Positions 44,174 to 57,700 of a DNA stretch of 64,000 nucleotides are shown piece by piece. Under the pieces are notes generated by a model. The model made no database searches. It had not been told where the DNA came from and worked only from the letters and a program-made list of their open reading frames with translations. Source of the stretch: Bicyclus anynana (lineage: Eukaryota; Arthropoda; Insecta; Lepidoptera; Nymphalidae); contig NC_069084.1 in assembly GCF_947172395.1 (NCBI RefSeq), positions 5,891,107-5,955,106 on the forward strand, written 5' to 3'. A program made the position numbers and the translations under genes. The first letter of the stretch is position 1. The number at the start of each line of letters is the position of its first letter.

Positions 44174-47100
44174 CTGTAAAATTTAAATCATTATAAACAT
44201 CTACAATAACGCTGTTGATAAACACGAGTTTCATTGAGAAAGATTAAATATTTGCTAAAAGGTAATAGGAATGAGGAGATCCACAGTCTAACCAAAATCA
44301 CCAACATAGCTCATCGTATCGCGAAGCTGAAGTGGCAATTTGCGGGGCGCATAGGTCGAAGAGCTGATGGACGTTGGGGACCCAAGGTGCTGGAATGGCG
44401 ACCCCTCACCAGAAAGCGCAGTGTTGGACGTCTTCCAGGTACTGATGACATCAAACGAGTCGCAGATATTCGCTGGATGCAAGCGGCTCAGGATCATGAT
44501 GTTCGGAAGTCCCTACAAAAGGCCTATGTCCTGCAGTGGACGTCCCGATGGACGTCCACTGCAGGACACTCCACTGATATGATGAAACTTTCGATGACGA
44601 TTATGAACGGACTGACGACATCAAACGAATTTCAGATATTCGCTGGATGCAAGCGGCTCAGAATCGTGATGTACGGAGTCCCTACAATGGCCTTTGTCCT
44701 GCAGTGGACGTCCATCGGTTGACATGATGATGATGATGATGACGATTATGAATAGTAATGTGACGTATATGTCACAGTCATCGGCTTGAATTGGCCATTG
44801 ACTAGACGGCTAGGCCGTTGATTAAACCCTAAATTTATTGAAATGGCTAAAAAACACATAGCCAAATGGTTATTCGCAACATTTAACAAGATGGCTCAAT
44901 TTGGTTAATCATTTTTTTAAAGACAGATATCATGATCATTAATCGGTAGCTATTGATGAATTTTGACGTTTGGTATGGTGACCATGAGCTCAGAAATTGA
45001 TACACCTGAAAATAGGATTGGAAAGTTTGATCGAAACTTTAACTTACCTCCTCATCAATAACGTATCTAACATAATGAAGTTCATGGAACTTCTCAAAGC
45101 CAAGTTCATCAGCGACTTGTTGTCCTCGAGCAGTGGTAAATATGCCAGATATGGCCGGCACATTCGCGTTTATGCTAAGCGATATCGCTGCTTTTAGCAT
45201 TTCTTTCGCTAATCCTGAAAAGCGATATCAATTGACTTCTATGTATTTTTAAAGGCGATTTTTTTCCTAGCCTACAATTACTGAATATTAAAGTAAAGTC
45301 CTTAGAGACGTGATAGCCCGTGATAGTGAAGGAAAACATCGTGTTCCTCACACCGTGCATACCAGAGAATTTCTTAATTCTCTGAGTGTGTGAACTATTG
45401 GCCTGACCCCTCTCATTCTGAGAGGAGACTCGAGCTCAGCAGTGAGCCGAATATGGGTTGATGATGATGATGGTGACGATGAAAGTAAAGTCTTCTGGAT
45501 TATGACTTTAACCCATTAACCTATTTTATTGACCTGTGACGTGTAACATTTAAATACAAACTTAAGAGTAGAATGATAATTATAATTACTTTTTCACAAT
45601 CCCGTGGGAACAGATATTTCTTTCGGGATAAAAAGAAATCTATATTGTTACTTAGTTGTGTTTTAGTACATAATATGTAAATAACTTTACTCGTGCACTT
45701 GAGAAAATATAGTTATTTTGAAATCGCGGACAGACAATTCAATCTTATTTCATGTTTTGATCAATAAAATATATTTCTTACCCCTATGACGATACCTGGT
45801 CTTCAAGGCGAGTAGATAAATTTTGAAGTAACGTTTCACACCAAGCTTCTCAAAGAGATCCACTGGCTTCTCGATGGCTCTATAAAAAGTGTTCACAGTG
45901 GTGTATTGCGGATTGTAGGTGATCTTCACCCGGCTGAACGTTCTGGAGAAAGCACCTGAAGTTATTAGTAAGTATAAATGTATAATAGTAATAATAATAA
46001 TCGCATAATTTACTAAGAATGGTACAATGTTGTATCACCTACATTATATCAAAGAACTAGCGAACGTCCGCGATCCCGTTCGCGCGAAATTCTATTTATG
46101 CCACGCGAATCATGATTTTTTCCGGGATGAAAAGTAAAATCCAGAGTAAAATCTATGTCCATTCCAAATATCAGCCAAATCAGTGTACCTATACCATTAA
46201 AACTGTCCTATTATAGGACCTTTTTCCATAATATTATAGATACAATTATATTATTAGGGATATGTTTTATTTATTTATTTAAATATCTTATATTTTCATC
46301 ATCATCATCATTAACAACCCATTTTCGGTTCACTGTTGAGTACGAGTCTCGTCTCAGAATGAGAGGGGTTAGGCTAAATCTAAGTCCACCACGCCACCCA
46401 ATGCGGATTGGCAGACTTCACACACGTAGAGAATTAAGAAAATTCTCAGGTATGCAGATTTTCTCACGATGTTTTTCCGTATCCGTTTGAGACAAGTGAT
46501 ATTTTATTTCTTAAAATGCACATAACTGAAACGTCGAAGGTGTCAAATAGAGCCGTGAAAGCACAGTGGATGACTCACTGTGCTTTCACGGCTCTAATGG
46601 TTTTTCCCAAAATCTTAAGTATTAGTTTTAGTAAACATTTTAAACTTAATTATCACTATTTAACATTTTAATTATCACTATTTTGTAAAACTGCAACCTT
46701 CCATAATCATCAATGATATTAAGATGCAAAAAGTACGTACGAAAGAAACCTATAGACAATTAAGGTATGTCTATAGGTTTCTTTCGTTCGTTCGTTCGTA
46801 CAAAAACGCTAAAGATCTAACCGATCAAATCGTGTACGCATTGCATATTAAACGAACACGCAAATTCGCTCTGTAGTAAGCAGATATAGTATCCTCTTCC
46901 CCTCGGACCGTGACAGAGTATAGACGCATTTCATGTATCATTTGAAACAATAATTAAATAATTAAATATTAAAATATTTTTTTATATAAAATAACAGTGC
47001 TTAATAGTAGTGAATATATAAGGAGTGCATAACGAAGCTGCAGTTATTCAAGCAGCCCGATCACCATTTACCACACTCGCACGTAAGTCACTAATAAACA

Positions 47101-50100
47101 CATACACAAAGAAGTTAAAGAGAGATAACATTTAATGTGTGTCATAAACACCTTTGGAAAAAAGAGACGACTGTATTACCACGCTTCTGGCATTACATGC
47201 AAACGTTATCAATCAAGAGCTCAATGAAAGGTGGACGGAAACGGTCGTTGTATGCAGAATCTCGATGACTGACCAGTTTAAGAGACCTCTACAGTAAGAT
47301 TCAAATAGTACGAGTATTATATGGTCTCCTGGTAATCAGTCTTACATAGAGCTAAGTATAATGTCGAGCGATCGTGAGTCAGCCCCCGCCTCGCCTCTTC
47401 CCCAACGATCACTAAAACAAACGACTTTAACAGACATTGCGCTCGCGCACGGAACCTTTGAACGCACCGTCACAGGTAGTAAACTACAACACGGAGATTC
47501 GGCACCGGACTTACCGATGCTTGGACTTAGTACAACTGAACGCAAAAAACGCAAACATGAGTGCACAAATACATATACTCCGTCGGATATTAACGACATG
47601 TTCATCGCTTTTACCCGACAACAGGAAAGCCTCTTTAAGGACCTGAAGAACACAATAACTAACATCAAAGAACAAAACGATGAGTTAAAAAAGAGTGTAG
47701 ACACTATGTCGAGTAAATATGATGAATTTTTGACCCGTATATCGACTTTGGAATCACAACGAAAAAAAGATAAACTAACAATCCATCAGCTAGAAGAAAA
47801 ACTTGAAAATTATGAGAGAAAGTCGCGTATTACGGGATTGGAAATACGTAACATCCCTAAAAAAAATGGAGAGACTAAGGAAAATATTTGTAATAATATA
47901 AAGGATCTTGGAAAAGTTTTAAAAATCAATATAAGCGATTCCGATATTCGAGATGTCTACCGTATTAATGCAAAGGATGGATCAAACCCAATCATTACAG
48001 AGTTTTCCAATACCATTATTAAGGAGAAAATAATAAATAAAGTCAAAATCTTCAATAAAACAAAGTCCAAAATGGATAAGCTGAATACCTCTGATCTAAG
48101 CTATACTGGACCAAAAAAACCCATATATATCTCAGAGACTTTGACTCATAACGCACAAAAGCTCTTTTACATGGCACGGAACTTTCAAAAAAACCAAAAA
48201 TACGCTTTTTGCTGGACATCGCGAGGAATAGTGTATCTTCGAAAAGACGAAAAATCTCCACAGATTAAAATTAGTACGGAGGCGGATTTAGAAAAACTTA
48301 GATTAACTGCATGACTAGATTTAACACATTTAAAATACCCTATAATTTTCATTATTGGTACATACGAGTATACAACTTTAATTTACATACTTTTACAATT
48401 ATTTTTTATATTGTCATATCATATACTTATTAACATTTTATTCAATTTTACACATTTTTTACAAATACAATTTTACACATTTTTTACATATATTACCTGG
48501 ATATTTTGGCCTAAATCACATATATTTCATATTTTTAATAAAGTCAAACGACGACATAAAATACCAAAACACTTAATTTTCAACTCTAATGATTAATAAC
48601 ATTAATGAAATTTTTGATGAAATAGACAACGTGACTGTTTCAAAACAAATATCGTGTGATGTCAAATATTGCCATCGTTATATAAATTCCATGAATGATT
48701 TCAATCTTACAACTATCACACAAAATATACGAAGTATTAATTGTAATATGAATTCTTTTGAAGTTTTACTTGCTAGGCTAAAAATAGACCTAGACTTAAT
48801 AATTTTGACAGAGTGTTGGCTGAAAAATACTTTGTCTCTTCCATCCATAAATGGTTATAATTGTGCATCAACAAAAAATAACTATAACCAAAATGATGGT
48901 ATAGTATTGTACATTAAAGATAAGATACAAGTCAACATTGAAGAACCACCATTTCAAGATGCTAATTGCCTAGTTGTAAAATTAAAAAATATTGTCATTA
49001 TTACTATCTACCGTTCGCCGTCTTTTAAGAATATTGATAACTTTTTAAAATCATTGGATACCTTACTTCAAAATATTTCGAACAATAAAAATATAATGAT
49101 TATCGGAGATATTAACATAGATATTATACCAGATAAAATTGATGCTAATTCAGAAAAATATTTAAATGTAACTGCGTTTCATGGATTACTGCCTGCTCAT
49201 AACTTAGTAACACGAGATGCTAGTGGAACCTGTCTTGATCATGTATTTCTAAAGACCACGAATCCATCTGTAACTATTGTACCCCAAACCCAAATAACGG
49301 ACCACAAGCCCGTAATTCTAAATATGCAACTAAAACATCCTATAGCACAATGCACAACAACCACAATTAAACATATAGATACAGATAAAATATACTCAGA
49401 TATACTTAACACAGATTTCACACCAGTTTACGATAATCAGGATCCAAGCACTGCGTTAGATTACTTTATAGATAAACTTTCTACTGCCGTTAATAATAAT
49501 ACGAAAATAGCCACACTGTCTAGACGTAAGAAAATAATCAAACCATGGATTACACCTGGACTTCTTAGATGCATAAGGCATAGGGATAATCTGCACAAAA
49601 AAGTCAGGCATAGTCCAGATAACGAAATCATTTGTTTAACTTACAAAAGATACAGAAATTTCTGTAATAATATTTTAAAAAAAGTTAAGAGAAACTATGA
49701 TAAAGAACAAGTAAGCATGGCCAAAAATGATAACAGAAGATTATGGAACGTCCTTAAAAATATAATTAACACTACAAAACAAAAAGGGTATAATAAAGAA
49801 TTGCTAAATATTAAAAGCACACCACAATCATCGGTTGATGGTATCAATAATTATTTTATAAATGTGGGTAAAAATCTTGCAGAGAGTTTTAACAATGTCG
49901 ATACGCCTAAGTTGGATGGGGTTTCCGGCAGTCGGCTAAGTTCTTTTGTGCTAATGAATACAGATATGGATGAAGTAAATAGTATCATTATGAGCCTGAA
50001 AAACGAATGTACAGTGGGATGGGATGGTATCAGCAATAAAATACTTAAAATTTGTAAGCATCATCTTATACCCCCAATAACATATATTTTTAACTGTTGC

Positions 50101-51707
50101 CTGCAGAAGGGTATTTTCCCAAAAGCACTAAAAATATCAGAACTACGACCAATTTTTAAAAGTGGTAACAAAAGTAATTTGAATGACTACAGGCCAATCT
50201 CCATCTTGCCAGCATTATCAAAAATTTTAGAAAAAATAATAAATACAAGATTAACACAATATGTAGAAAAGAACAATCTTCTATCTAGAAATCAGTTTGG
50301 CTTTAGGCACGGGAAATCAACGGAAGATGCTGTACACACGCTGACCAATTATATAGGGACAAATCTGGACAAAGATAAAAAATGTTTGTGCATCTTCTTA
50401 GATCTGGCAAAAGCCTTTGATACCGTGTCTATACCTCTCCTACTAAATCGGTTAGAATGCATTGGTATAAGAGGCCTTCAACTGAAACTTTTTGAGAATT
50501 ATTTAACAAACAGATATCAACGCGTAAAATTAGATTCTTTTGTTAGCAGTGACTTGTTGGTTACTCACGGAGTACCTCAAGGCAGTATACTGGGACCCAC
50601 TCTTTTTCTTATATATATAGATGCGCTTACTCGTCTTCAATTAGACAAGGGTATGATCATTTCATATGCAGATGATACTGCAATTGCTTTTGCTGCAGAT
50701 TCCTGGCTTGAAGTATTTAAAGAAGCACAAATAGGTCTAAATGCTGTTACAAAATGGCTGCAAACCAGTAAACTATCATTAAACATTGATAAAACGAAGT
50801 ATATAACTTTTTCAATGCGACAAACGATTAATTTACCTGATCACCTCCATATTACCGCACATTCATGTCCCCACTCTACAATTAATAGTTGTACATCCTG
50901 CAAAATATTAGAAAAGGTCGAACACATTAAATATTTAGGAATAACCATTGATTGTAATTTAAATTTTAAAAAACATATTGTTAATCTTAGGAGCAGACTG
51001 TCTAAAATGATTTATATTTTCAAAACTCTTAGGCATGTAGTTGAACCTAAAATACTAAAGCGGATATACCTGACTTTATGCCAATCCATAATCTCTTACT
51101 GCATAACTATATGGGGAGGTGCAGACAAAACTACATTAATGAAAATTGAAGTTGCACAACGTGCAATACTCAAGGTTTCCACTTATCGACCATTTCTGTA
51201 CCCAACCTCACTACTATATAAAAAATGTGAGGTACTCTCAGTGAGAAAACTATATATACTGAGTATTTCATTAAAACAGCATTGTGACCTCATATACAAA
51301 TCCTCTTATTTGGACAGACGTAGGAAATACACGGTGGCGAAGGCTCCTTTTCCTACAAAAACGTCATTTATAAGAAGATTTTACTGTTTCCAAGGTCCTC
51401 ACATATATAACAAAATAAACGCAGTATTAAATGTCTACCCACTAAATAAAAGGAATTGCAAAAAAACTTTAATACCGTATTTATTAAACCTGTCATATGA
51501 AGATACTGAAAAGTTACTTACCGTTGAAAAATAAACATACACTACTCATATATCTAAATATATATTTAACTCGGAACTCTCCACTTACTGAAATAAATTA
51601 CACTTGAATACCCTTGAATACACTTGAATATAGCACAGTAAATCTTTACTCTGTCCATAGCACCGGCCTAAACCAAACACACATTAATCACACATTCGTA
51701 AACACGA

Positions 51708-51743
<36 letters not shown>

Positions 51744-54700
51744 ACACACACTACACACGCTACACCCACACACATCAACCCACATACACTTTCTCACTTA
51801 AGGCACACTCAACTAACATGTATTTTATTTTATTTTATTTTATTTCCTTCGCTCGTCGTTGTTATTATTATTTGTTTATTTAGTTTTTCCTTTTACTAAT
51901 ATTTAGCTAGTTTTTTATTATTAAGATTTTTATTTTCTCTAATTTTAGATTGTTAATTTTGAATGTTGTAATCATCTATAATGAGGGAAGAGCGATGGAA
52001 GTTGCGACACGGTTTATACTAGTGCAACTTCCATCACATTAATTATTTGGATTTACGCATTTAATTTTTTGGATTAAGTATATTAAATAAGCATGTAACT
52101 TTTAGTAATAAAGCTATTGTCTATTGTCTATAGGGTCAACGCAGACAGAATGTGCTCACACGCAGGGCGTGCGTGTGTTGCTGAAAACGATTTAAAGTTA
52201 CAGACGTTGCGACGTCTGAGCACGCAGATCGCAGAACGCAGAACGCCAAAATGATTTCTCTCTGCCTGAGCTCATAAATATAGGAATACAATATTATGTG
52301 TTTTAATGTACTCGTATATTTCGTATTCAATACGAAACAAAATGAATACTTAATTAATGCTTCATAAACCAGCCGTCGCTCCGCGTTATCACCCCCCTAG
52401 TTCCCGTTTCCATGAGAATACAGGCATAAAATATAGCCTACGACACTCACAAATAACGTGGCTATCTAGTGGTACCTAAAAGAATTTTCAAATTTGGTAT
52501 TAATTCGGTAATTAGTAAATCTTGAGATTTCCCGCTACAAAACCACAAACTTTATCTCTTTATAATATTAGTATATATTCCACTCCTCATAATGATAGTT
52601 CATTCATGGCAACCAAAAATTTAATGCAATTAAAAACCAAAAAAACCTAATTTTGAATCAACATTGAGCAAGGTCAGTCGCTCAAATAATTTAAAACTTG
52701 CACCATACCCAAAATCCTAACGCTGAATTCAGAATTCTTTTACGGATGCAGTAAAAATTTAGGCTTAAAGCAGTCAAGCAATCCACCCTTAATGTTACAG
52801 CCACCGATACAGGGGGAGCTCGGTTTATGTGAATCGATACGATTGATACGCAAATAGGTTCTCAATCCTCGATATAGTTCTACAGATGTGCTGAGACAAT
52901 CTTAAAGGAGATCTTTATTAGTATACTAGTTGACGCCGCGCGGTTTCACCCGCGTGGTTCCCGTTCCCGTAGGAATATGGGGCTGATATATAGCCTTTAG
53001 CGTTCCTCGATAAATGAGCTATCTAACACTGAAAGAATTTTTCAAATCCTGATCCGATTTGAAAAAAAAATATTAGCCCCATATTCCTGAGATTAGTGCG
53101 TTCAATCAAACAAACGAACTCTTCAGCTTTATAATATTAGTATAGATAGCTACTCCCTGATTAGATATATTATATTTTTATAGTATAAAATATTAATGAC
53201 TGATAAAAAATAGAAGAAATTATAACCTAAAGTTTACTCTACGTAACCGTTACTAAAATCTATTTGATGAAGACACAAACAAGTGAGCGTACACCAAAAA
53301 AAATTGTAATGCAAAACTTCTTCCACGTACTTTTCTCCTGAATCCTCATGATGAGTACACCAACCAACTTTTCTGTGTCTTCTTTAACAGCTGCTATCGA
53401 CATTTTGTCTTTCATCCATATCCTCACATTGTGGGTGAATTCGTCGACACCCTCTGTATTGTCGGCTATCTTGACTGATCGGTACGTAATCTAAAAAAAA
53501 GTAAAATTAATATTCAGTATAGGTAGCGGCCACATAGCTCAACGAGTTGCGAAGCTGAAGTGGCAATGGGCGGGGCACATAGTTCGAAGAGCCGATGGAC
53601 GTTGCCAAAGGCAAATTCCAGCCAAAGCTGGAATTGCGACCCCGCACTAGAAAGCGCAGTGTTGGTCGACCCCCCACCAGGTGGACTGATGACATCAAGC
53701 GAGTCGCAGGGATTCGCTGGATGCAGGTGGCTCAGTATCGTGATAGAAGTCCCTACAAAAGGCCTATGTCCTGCAGTGGACGTCCATCGGCTGGTATGAT
53801 GATGATGATAGGTAGTGGCCTATATAAGTTGACCTATACTACAAACTAACAGATACTCCGCGGTTTCACTCGTGCTCACGAGGGAATACGGGGATAAAAT
53901 ACAGCCTATAATATAAAATAACGCTAAACATACATAACAAAAACATACATACAGCCGAACGTAGAACCTCCTCCCTTTTATAGTCGGTTAAAAAAATAAA
54001 TATTCGGTCTAGTATAGTTTATTGGTTACAAACAAAATGTGTGTGTCAGCTCCGACACACAAATGGAGTTTACTCTTTCAGATCGACTGTCTAAATGTTG
54101 CCCCGCAGCATACACTATGTTGTCTCAATGTCTCAATGTAAAAAGTGAAAGGTGCGCAACCGAGGTGCAGCAGGCCGCGGCGTGCGCGCCCGCAACAACG
54201 TTCGCATGCGTGTGTGCGCGCCCATGTGAACGCTCTTGGCGGCAGTGCAGGGTGAAAGGTGCGCAGAATAGATTGCACACAAAAAACGTACCTAACGCTG
54301 TCATTCATCGAATTTTACTGCCCATATTTTTTTTCATACCGGGGGCTATATATTAAAAATAGATTCTTAATATGTAAACTCCAATATACTCCAAAAATAC
54401 AAATCTTTATAAAAGTGCAGATTAAGCTGAGAAATTCAAGGGTGACATCAAAACGACAAGGATTACTCAAAAACCTACTCGCTAAGTAACATAGTCTTTA
54501 TATATGTTTGGGGATAATTACTCAACGAAACTCAAAAACCTTGAAGAACTAAATTACCGGGGCAAAGTAGAACAAAGTCATAATTTCCGTACAACATAAC
54601 AGAATTAACCAGTAAAACTAACTACTTAAAATTCTTAATAGCTGTCCTGAGATCACAACTTCCCTTCTATGCGGAGGCATACATAAACTTAATGTGCGCG

Positions 54701-57700
54701 TACACGAGAATAATGAACCCCTTAATAACGTCACGGTCGCCGACTAAGTAGATTTTAAAAGCTAAGTAAATATGCCACAAGTGACTACAAAGTTAGCGAA
54801 ATTAAAAGTTAAAATTTTTTATATGAAAATAAAACCTTTTCACAAAAAATTTAAACAACTTCTAAAAAACGAAAAATATTCGAAAAACACTTAATATAAT
54901 TGTAAAATTTTTTGATCAGTCAACTTTTAGATCTGCATACAAACACGAATTCATTTTAATTTATATAATCAAAAGATTATCCAAGAAAAACTAAATGGAG
55001 TAATTATTAAAATATTATAAAGTGCTCTAACAAATCCCAAGTATTTAATTAAAGAAGTGCCAGAAAAAGATGGATCGTTCTTTTAAAATCTTGATTTATT
55101 TCATTAAGATACTTTGAAAAGAAAAAACAACCCGCTGAAAGATAGGGTTGTATATTTATGGTATATTTTAAAATATATTTAATGATGAATAAAATAGCCC
55201 TGACATGATTTAATTTTTTCAAAAAATGATTAACTACCGTTGCAAAGAAGGGTGATTAAATCTTCTACTAAAATACTCAATGATGTGTTCACATTATATC
55301 TGTACTAATATATGCTGAAGAGTTTGTTTGTTTGTTTGATTGAACGCGCTAATCTCAGGAACTACTAGGCTGATTTGAAAAATTCTTTCAGTGTTAGATA
55401 GCACATTTATCGAGGAAGGCTATATATTATCCCCGTTTTCCTACGGGAATGGGAACCACGCGGGTAAAATCGCGCGACGTCAGCAAGTCCTAGATACATA
55501 CACGAACATATCTCGCGTGGTTCATGTCAATAAGCAGTCATGTAAGTCATGACAATATTCTACTAACCCGGGACGCTTCTCATGTGATTTCTCATGTGTT
55601 GTGCCGTGATAGCCCAGTCAATATGACCTCTCTATTCGATTCCTAGGACGTAGGCTCGAATCCAGTCCAGAGCATGCATCTCCAACTTCACAGTTATGTG
55701 TATTTTAAGAAATCAACTATCAAGTGTCTCAAACGATGAAGGATAAACATCGCGAGGAAATCTGTTTACTAAAGAATTTCTTAATTCTCTACATGTGTAA
55801 AGTCTGCCAATCCGCGTTGGGCCACCGTGGTGAACTATTAGCCTCACACCTCTCATCCCAAGAGGTGACTCGTGCTCAACAGTGAGACAAATATGGGTTT
55901 TGATGATTACTCTAAAAGGCCGTTGACCCCGATATATCTACATAAATAATAACTGACTTAATTCTTAAACCGGCAACCAATCACCTGGAGACGATCGCCA
56001 CGATAAAAAAAATTAATCGCTTTATAAAATGTATTATATCCCAAATTTTATTATTACGATTGGAACACTCGGGAAATCTTCGCAATTTTTAATAAAGTCG
56101 AGGCGAATATAGCTTTTCAATCCCTAAATCTTTTTCCGGTCGGTTAATTAAATTAATTTGCGGGATTCGCGCCCTGAAAAATGCGATTCCGATTTGAGGC
56201 TTCCATTGTCAATTTATTCTTTGTTATCTAAAAATTGGGGCTTCCTTTATGTGATTCACTGACATACAGGATTTTTAAACCAATTTACTTGAAAAAACAG
56301 ATAATGTGCTCTTTAATCTTGAAATACTTCGCTTTCTAGCCAAACACCATACAATAATAATCTTCCAGCCTTGCCGAAGAACTACTATTAAACGTAAAAT
56401 TATAATTTTTTTTAAATGCCGCGACGGTTGAGGACAGTAGGGACGATGGCAGTTTTTTTTTTAAATTGTACTAAGTACCGACTCTTAAATCTATGATTAT
56501 TAATTAGAAGTATGCTAACAGTAAAACAATTTCGTAAAAGTAACAGGGTATCTGCGATCATTACTTTCGGAGCTACAGGGATTTTAAAGGTCAAATTTGC
56601 GGCACTGCCACGGATCCCTGAAAAACGCCCCATATAAAATTTCACGAATTAATAACGTCGTTGATCATATTGATCGTTAGGTTTGTATGGGCGTTCAAAC
56701 AAAATTTCAAATATCTTTGCTATTTGTGCGTTTATTTTATAGTTCATATATTGAAAAATGTCAAGTTAATAAACTCGTAAGGCAAATAAAACTGTATAAA
56801 TATTGAACAAATCTTAAATATTACAAATGCGAATTAGCTTGTTTGTTAAGCTTTCATGCCACAATCAATAAACCGATTTTTATCAATCTCAAATCAATGT
56901 TAAGTTACATTATCAGCGATTAACATGGTCTATATTTTATCCCCGTATTCCCACAGGAACCTACACGTAGATCCGCTAAATAATAGCTATTTGAAAATTT
57001 CATTGCATAAACCATACGGGTTATCTGTACATATTACAGAATGTTATTTGTATATGTACACCACTTGAGATTATTCCGTTATTACCTAAGATGTAACAAT
57101 TAGATAATCCACAAGTTCTGAAGTGGTTCGTGCTACCTTGTGCAAGATTATCTACGAGATTAGTTGATCCGATATTGATAATTGCATTGTAATATGCACA
57201 CCAAATAGCACCATTATCAGCACATTACTCCTCCACGTCACTAGGCTCCACCCACCACTTAAGAGTTCTCTCTTCTCCAACCTACAAGGAGGGTGCAGAA
57301 GAGAGAACTCTTCTCCACCCTCCTTGTAGTTATGGAGCTTATATGGAGCTTAGGTTCACCACGCTTCTCCAAAGTAGGTTATTTAACGACCGTTATCAAA
57401 ACTAACCATGCAAGGGGTCACAAAAGTTAAATCAAAGTATTTAGTTAATATAAAAAGTGGCACATCGTACTGAATTGTGTATTCTACATTTCAATAATTA
57501 AATACTAACGTCTAAAATAATTCAATAACACTTAATAATCATTATCATTAATTATTTGAAAGCCTCAATAAATAGCTCCCCGCCCGCTGGCCTTTGTTTA
57601 TTCTTCACAAATTAGCCATTGACTACAATCACACCTGATGGTAAGTGATGATGCAATCTAAGATGAAAGCTAGTTTATAAGGAGTAGGATGAAAATCCAC

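Larger units (their letters stand above)
46800..52131 (+). mobile_element. CR1/Jockey-group non-LTR retrotransposon with two open ORFs
   Basis: 5' UTR (start not defined; at or after about 46.8 kb), ORF1 47361-48314, 274-bp spacer, ORF2 48589-51534, and a 3' UTR with an (AC)n tract, a stem-loop, AATAAA and a terminal TATTGTC heptamer repeat. CR1-group elements typically end in short tandem repeats rather than poly(A). Both ORFs are uninterrupted, so the copy may be young. It lies antisense in intron 2 of the GNAT gene. The exact clade (CR1, Daphne or Jockey) needs a phylogeny. Confidence 0.88.

Noticed and set aside
44234..44722. 162-codon frame in GNAT intron 4 as a host exon
   Set aside because: It is the C-terminal part of an RTE-type LINE, partially duplicated, with (gat)n tail.
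54039..54356. 105-codon Cys-rich frame
   Set aside because: It arises from a GC-rich stretch on the strand opposite the GNAT gene; no signal peptide, homology-like motif or splice context.
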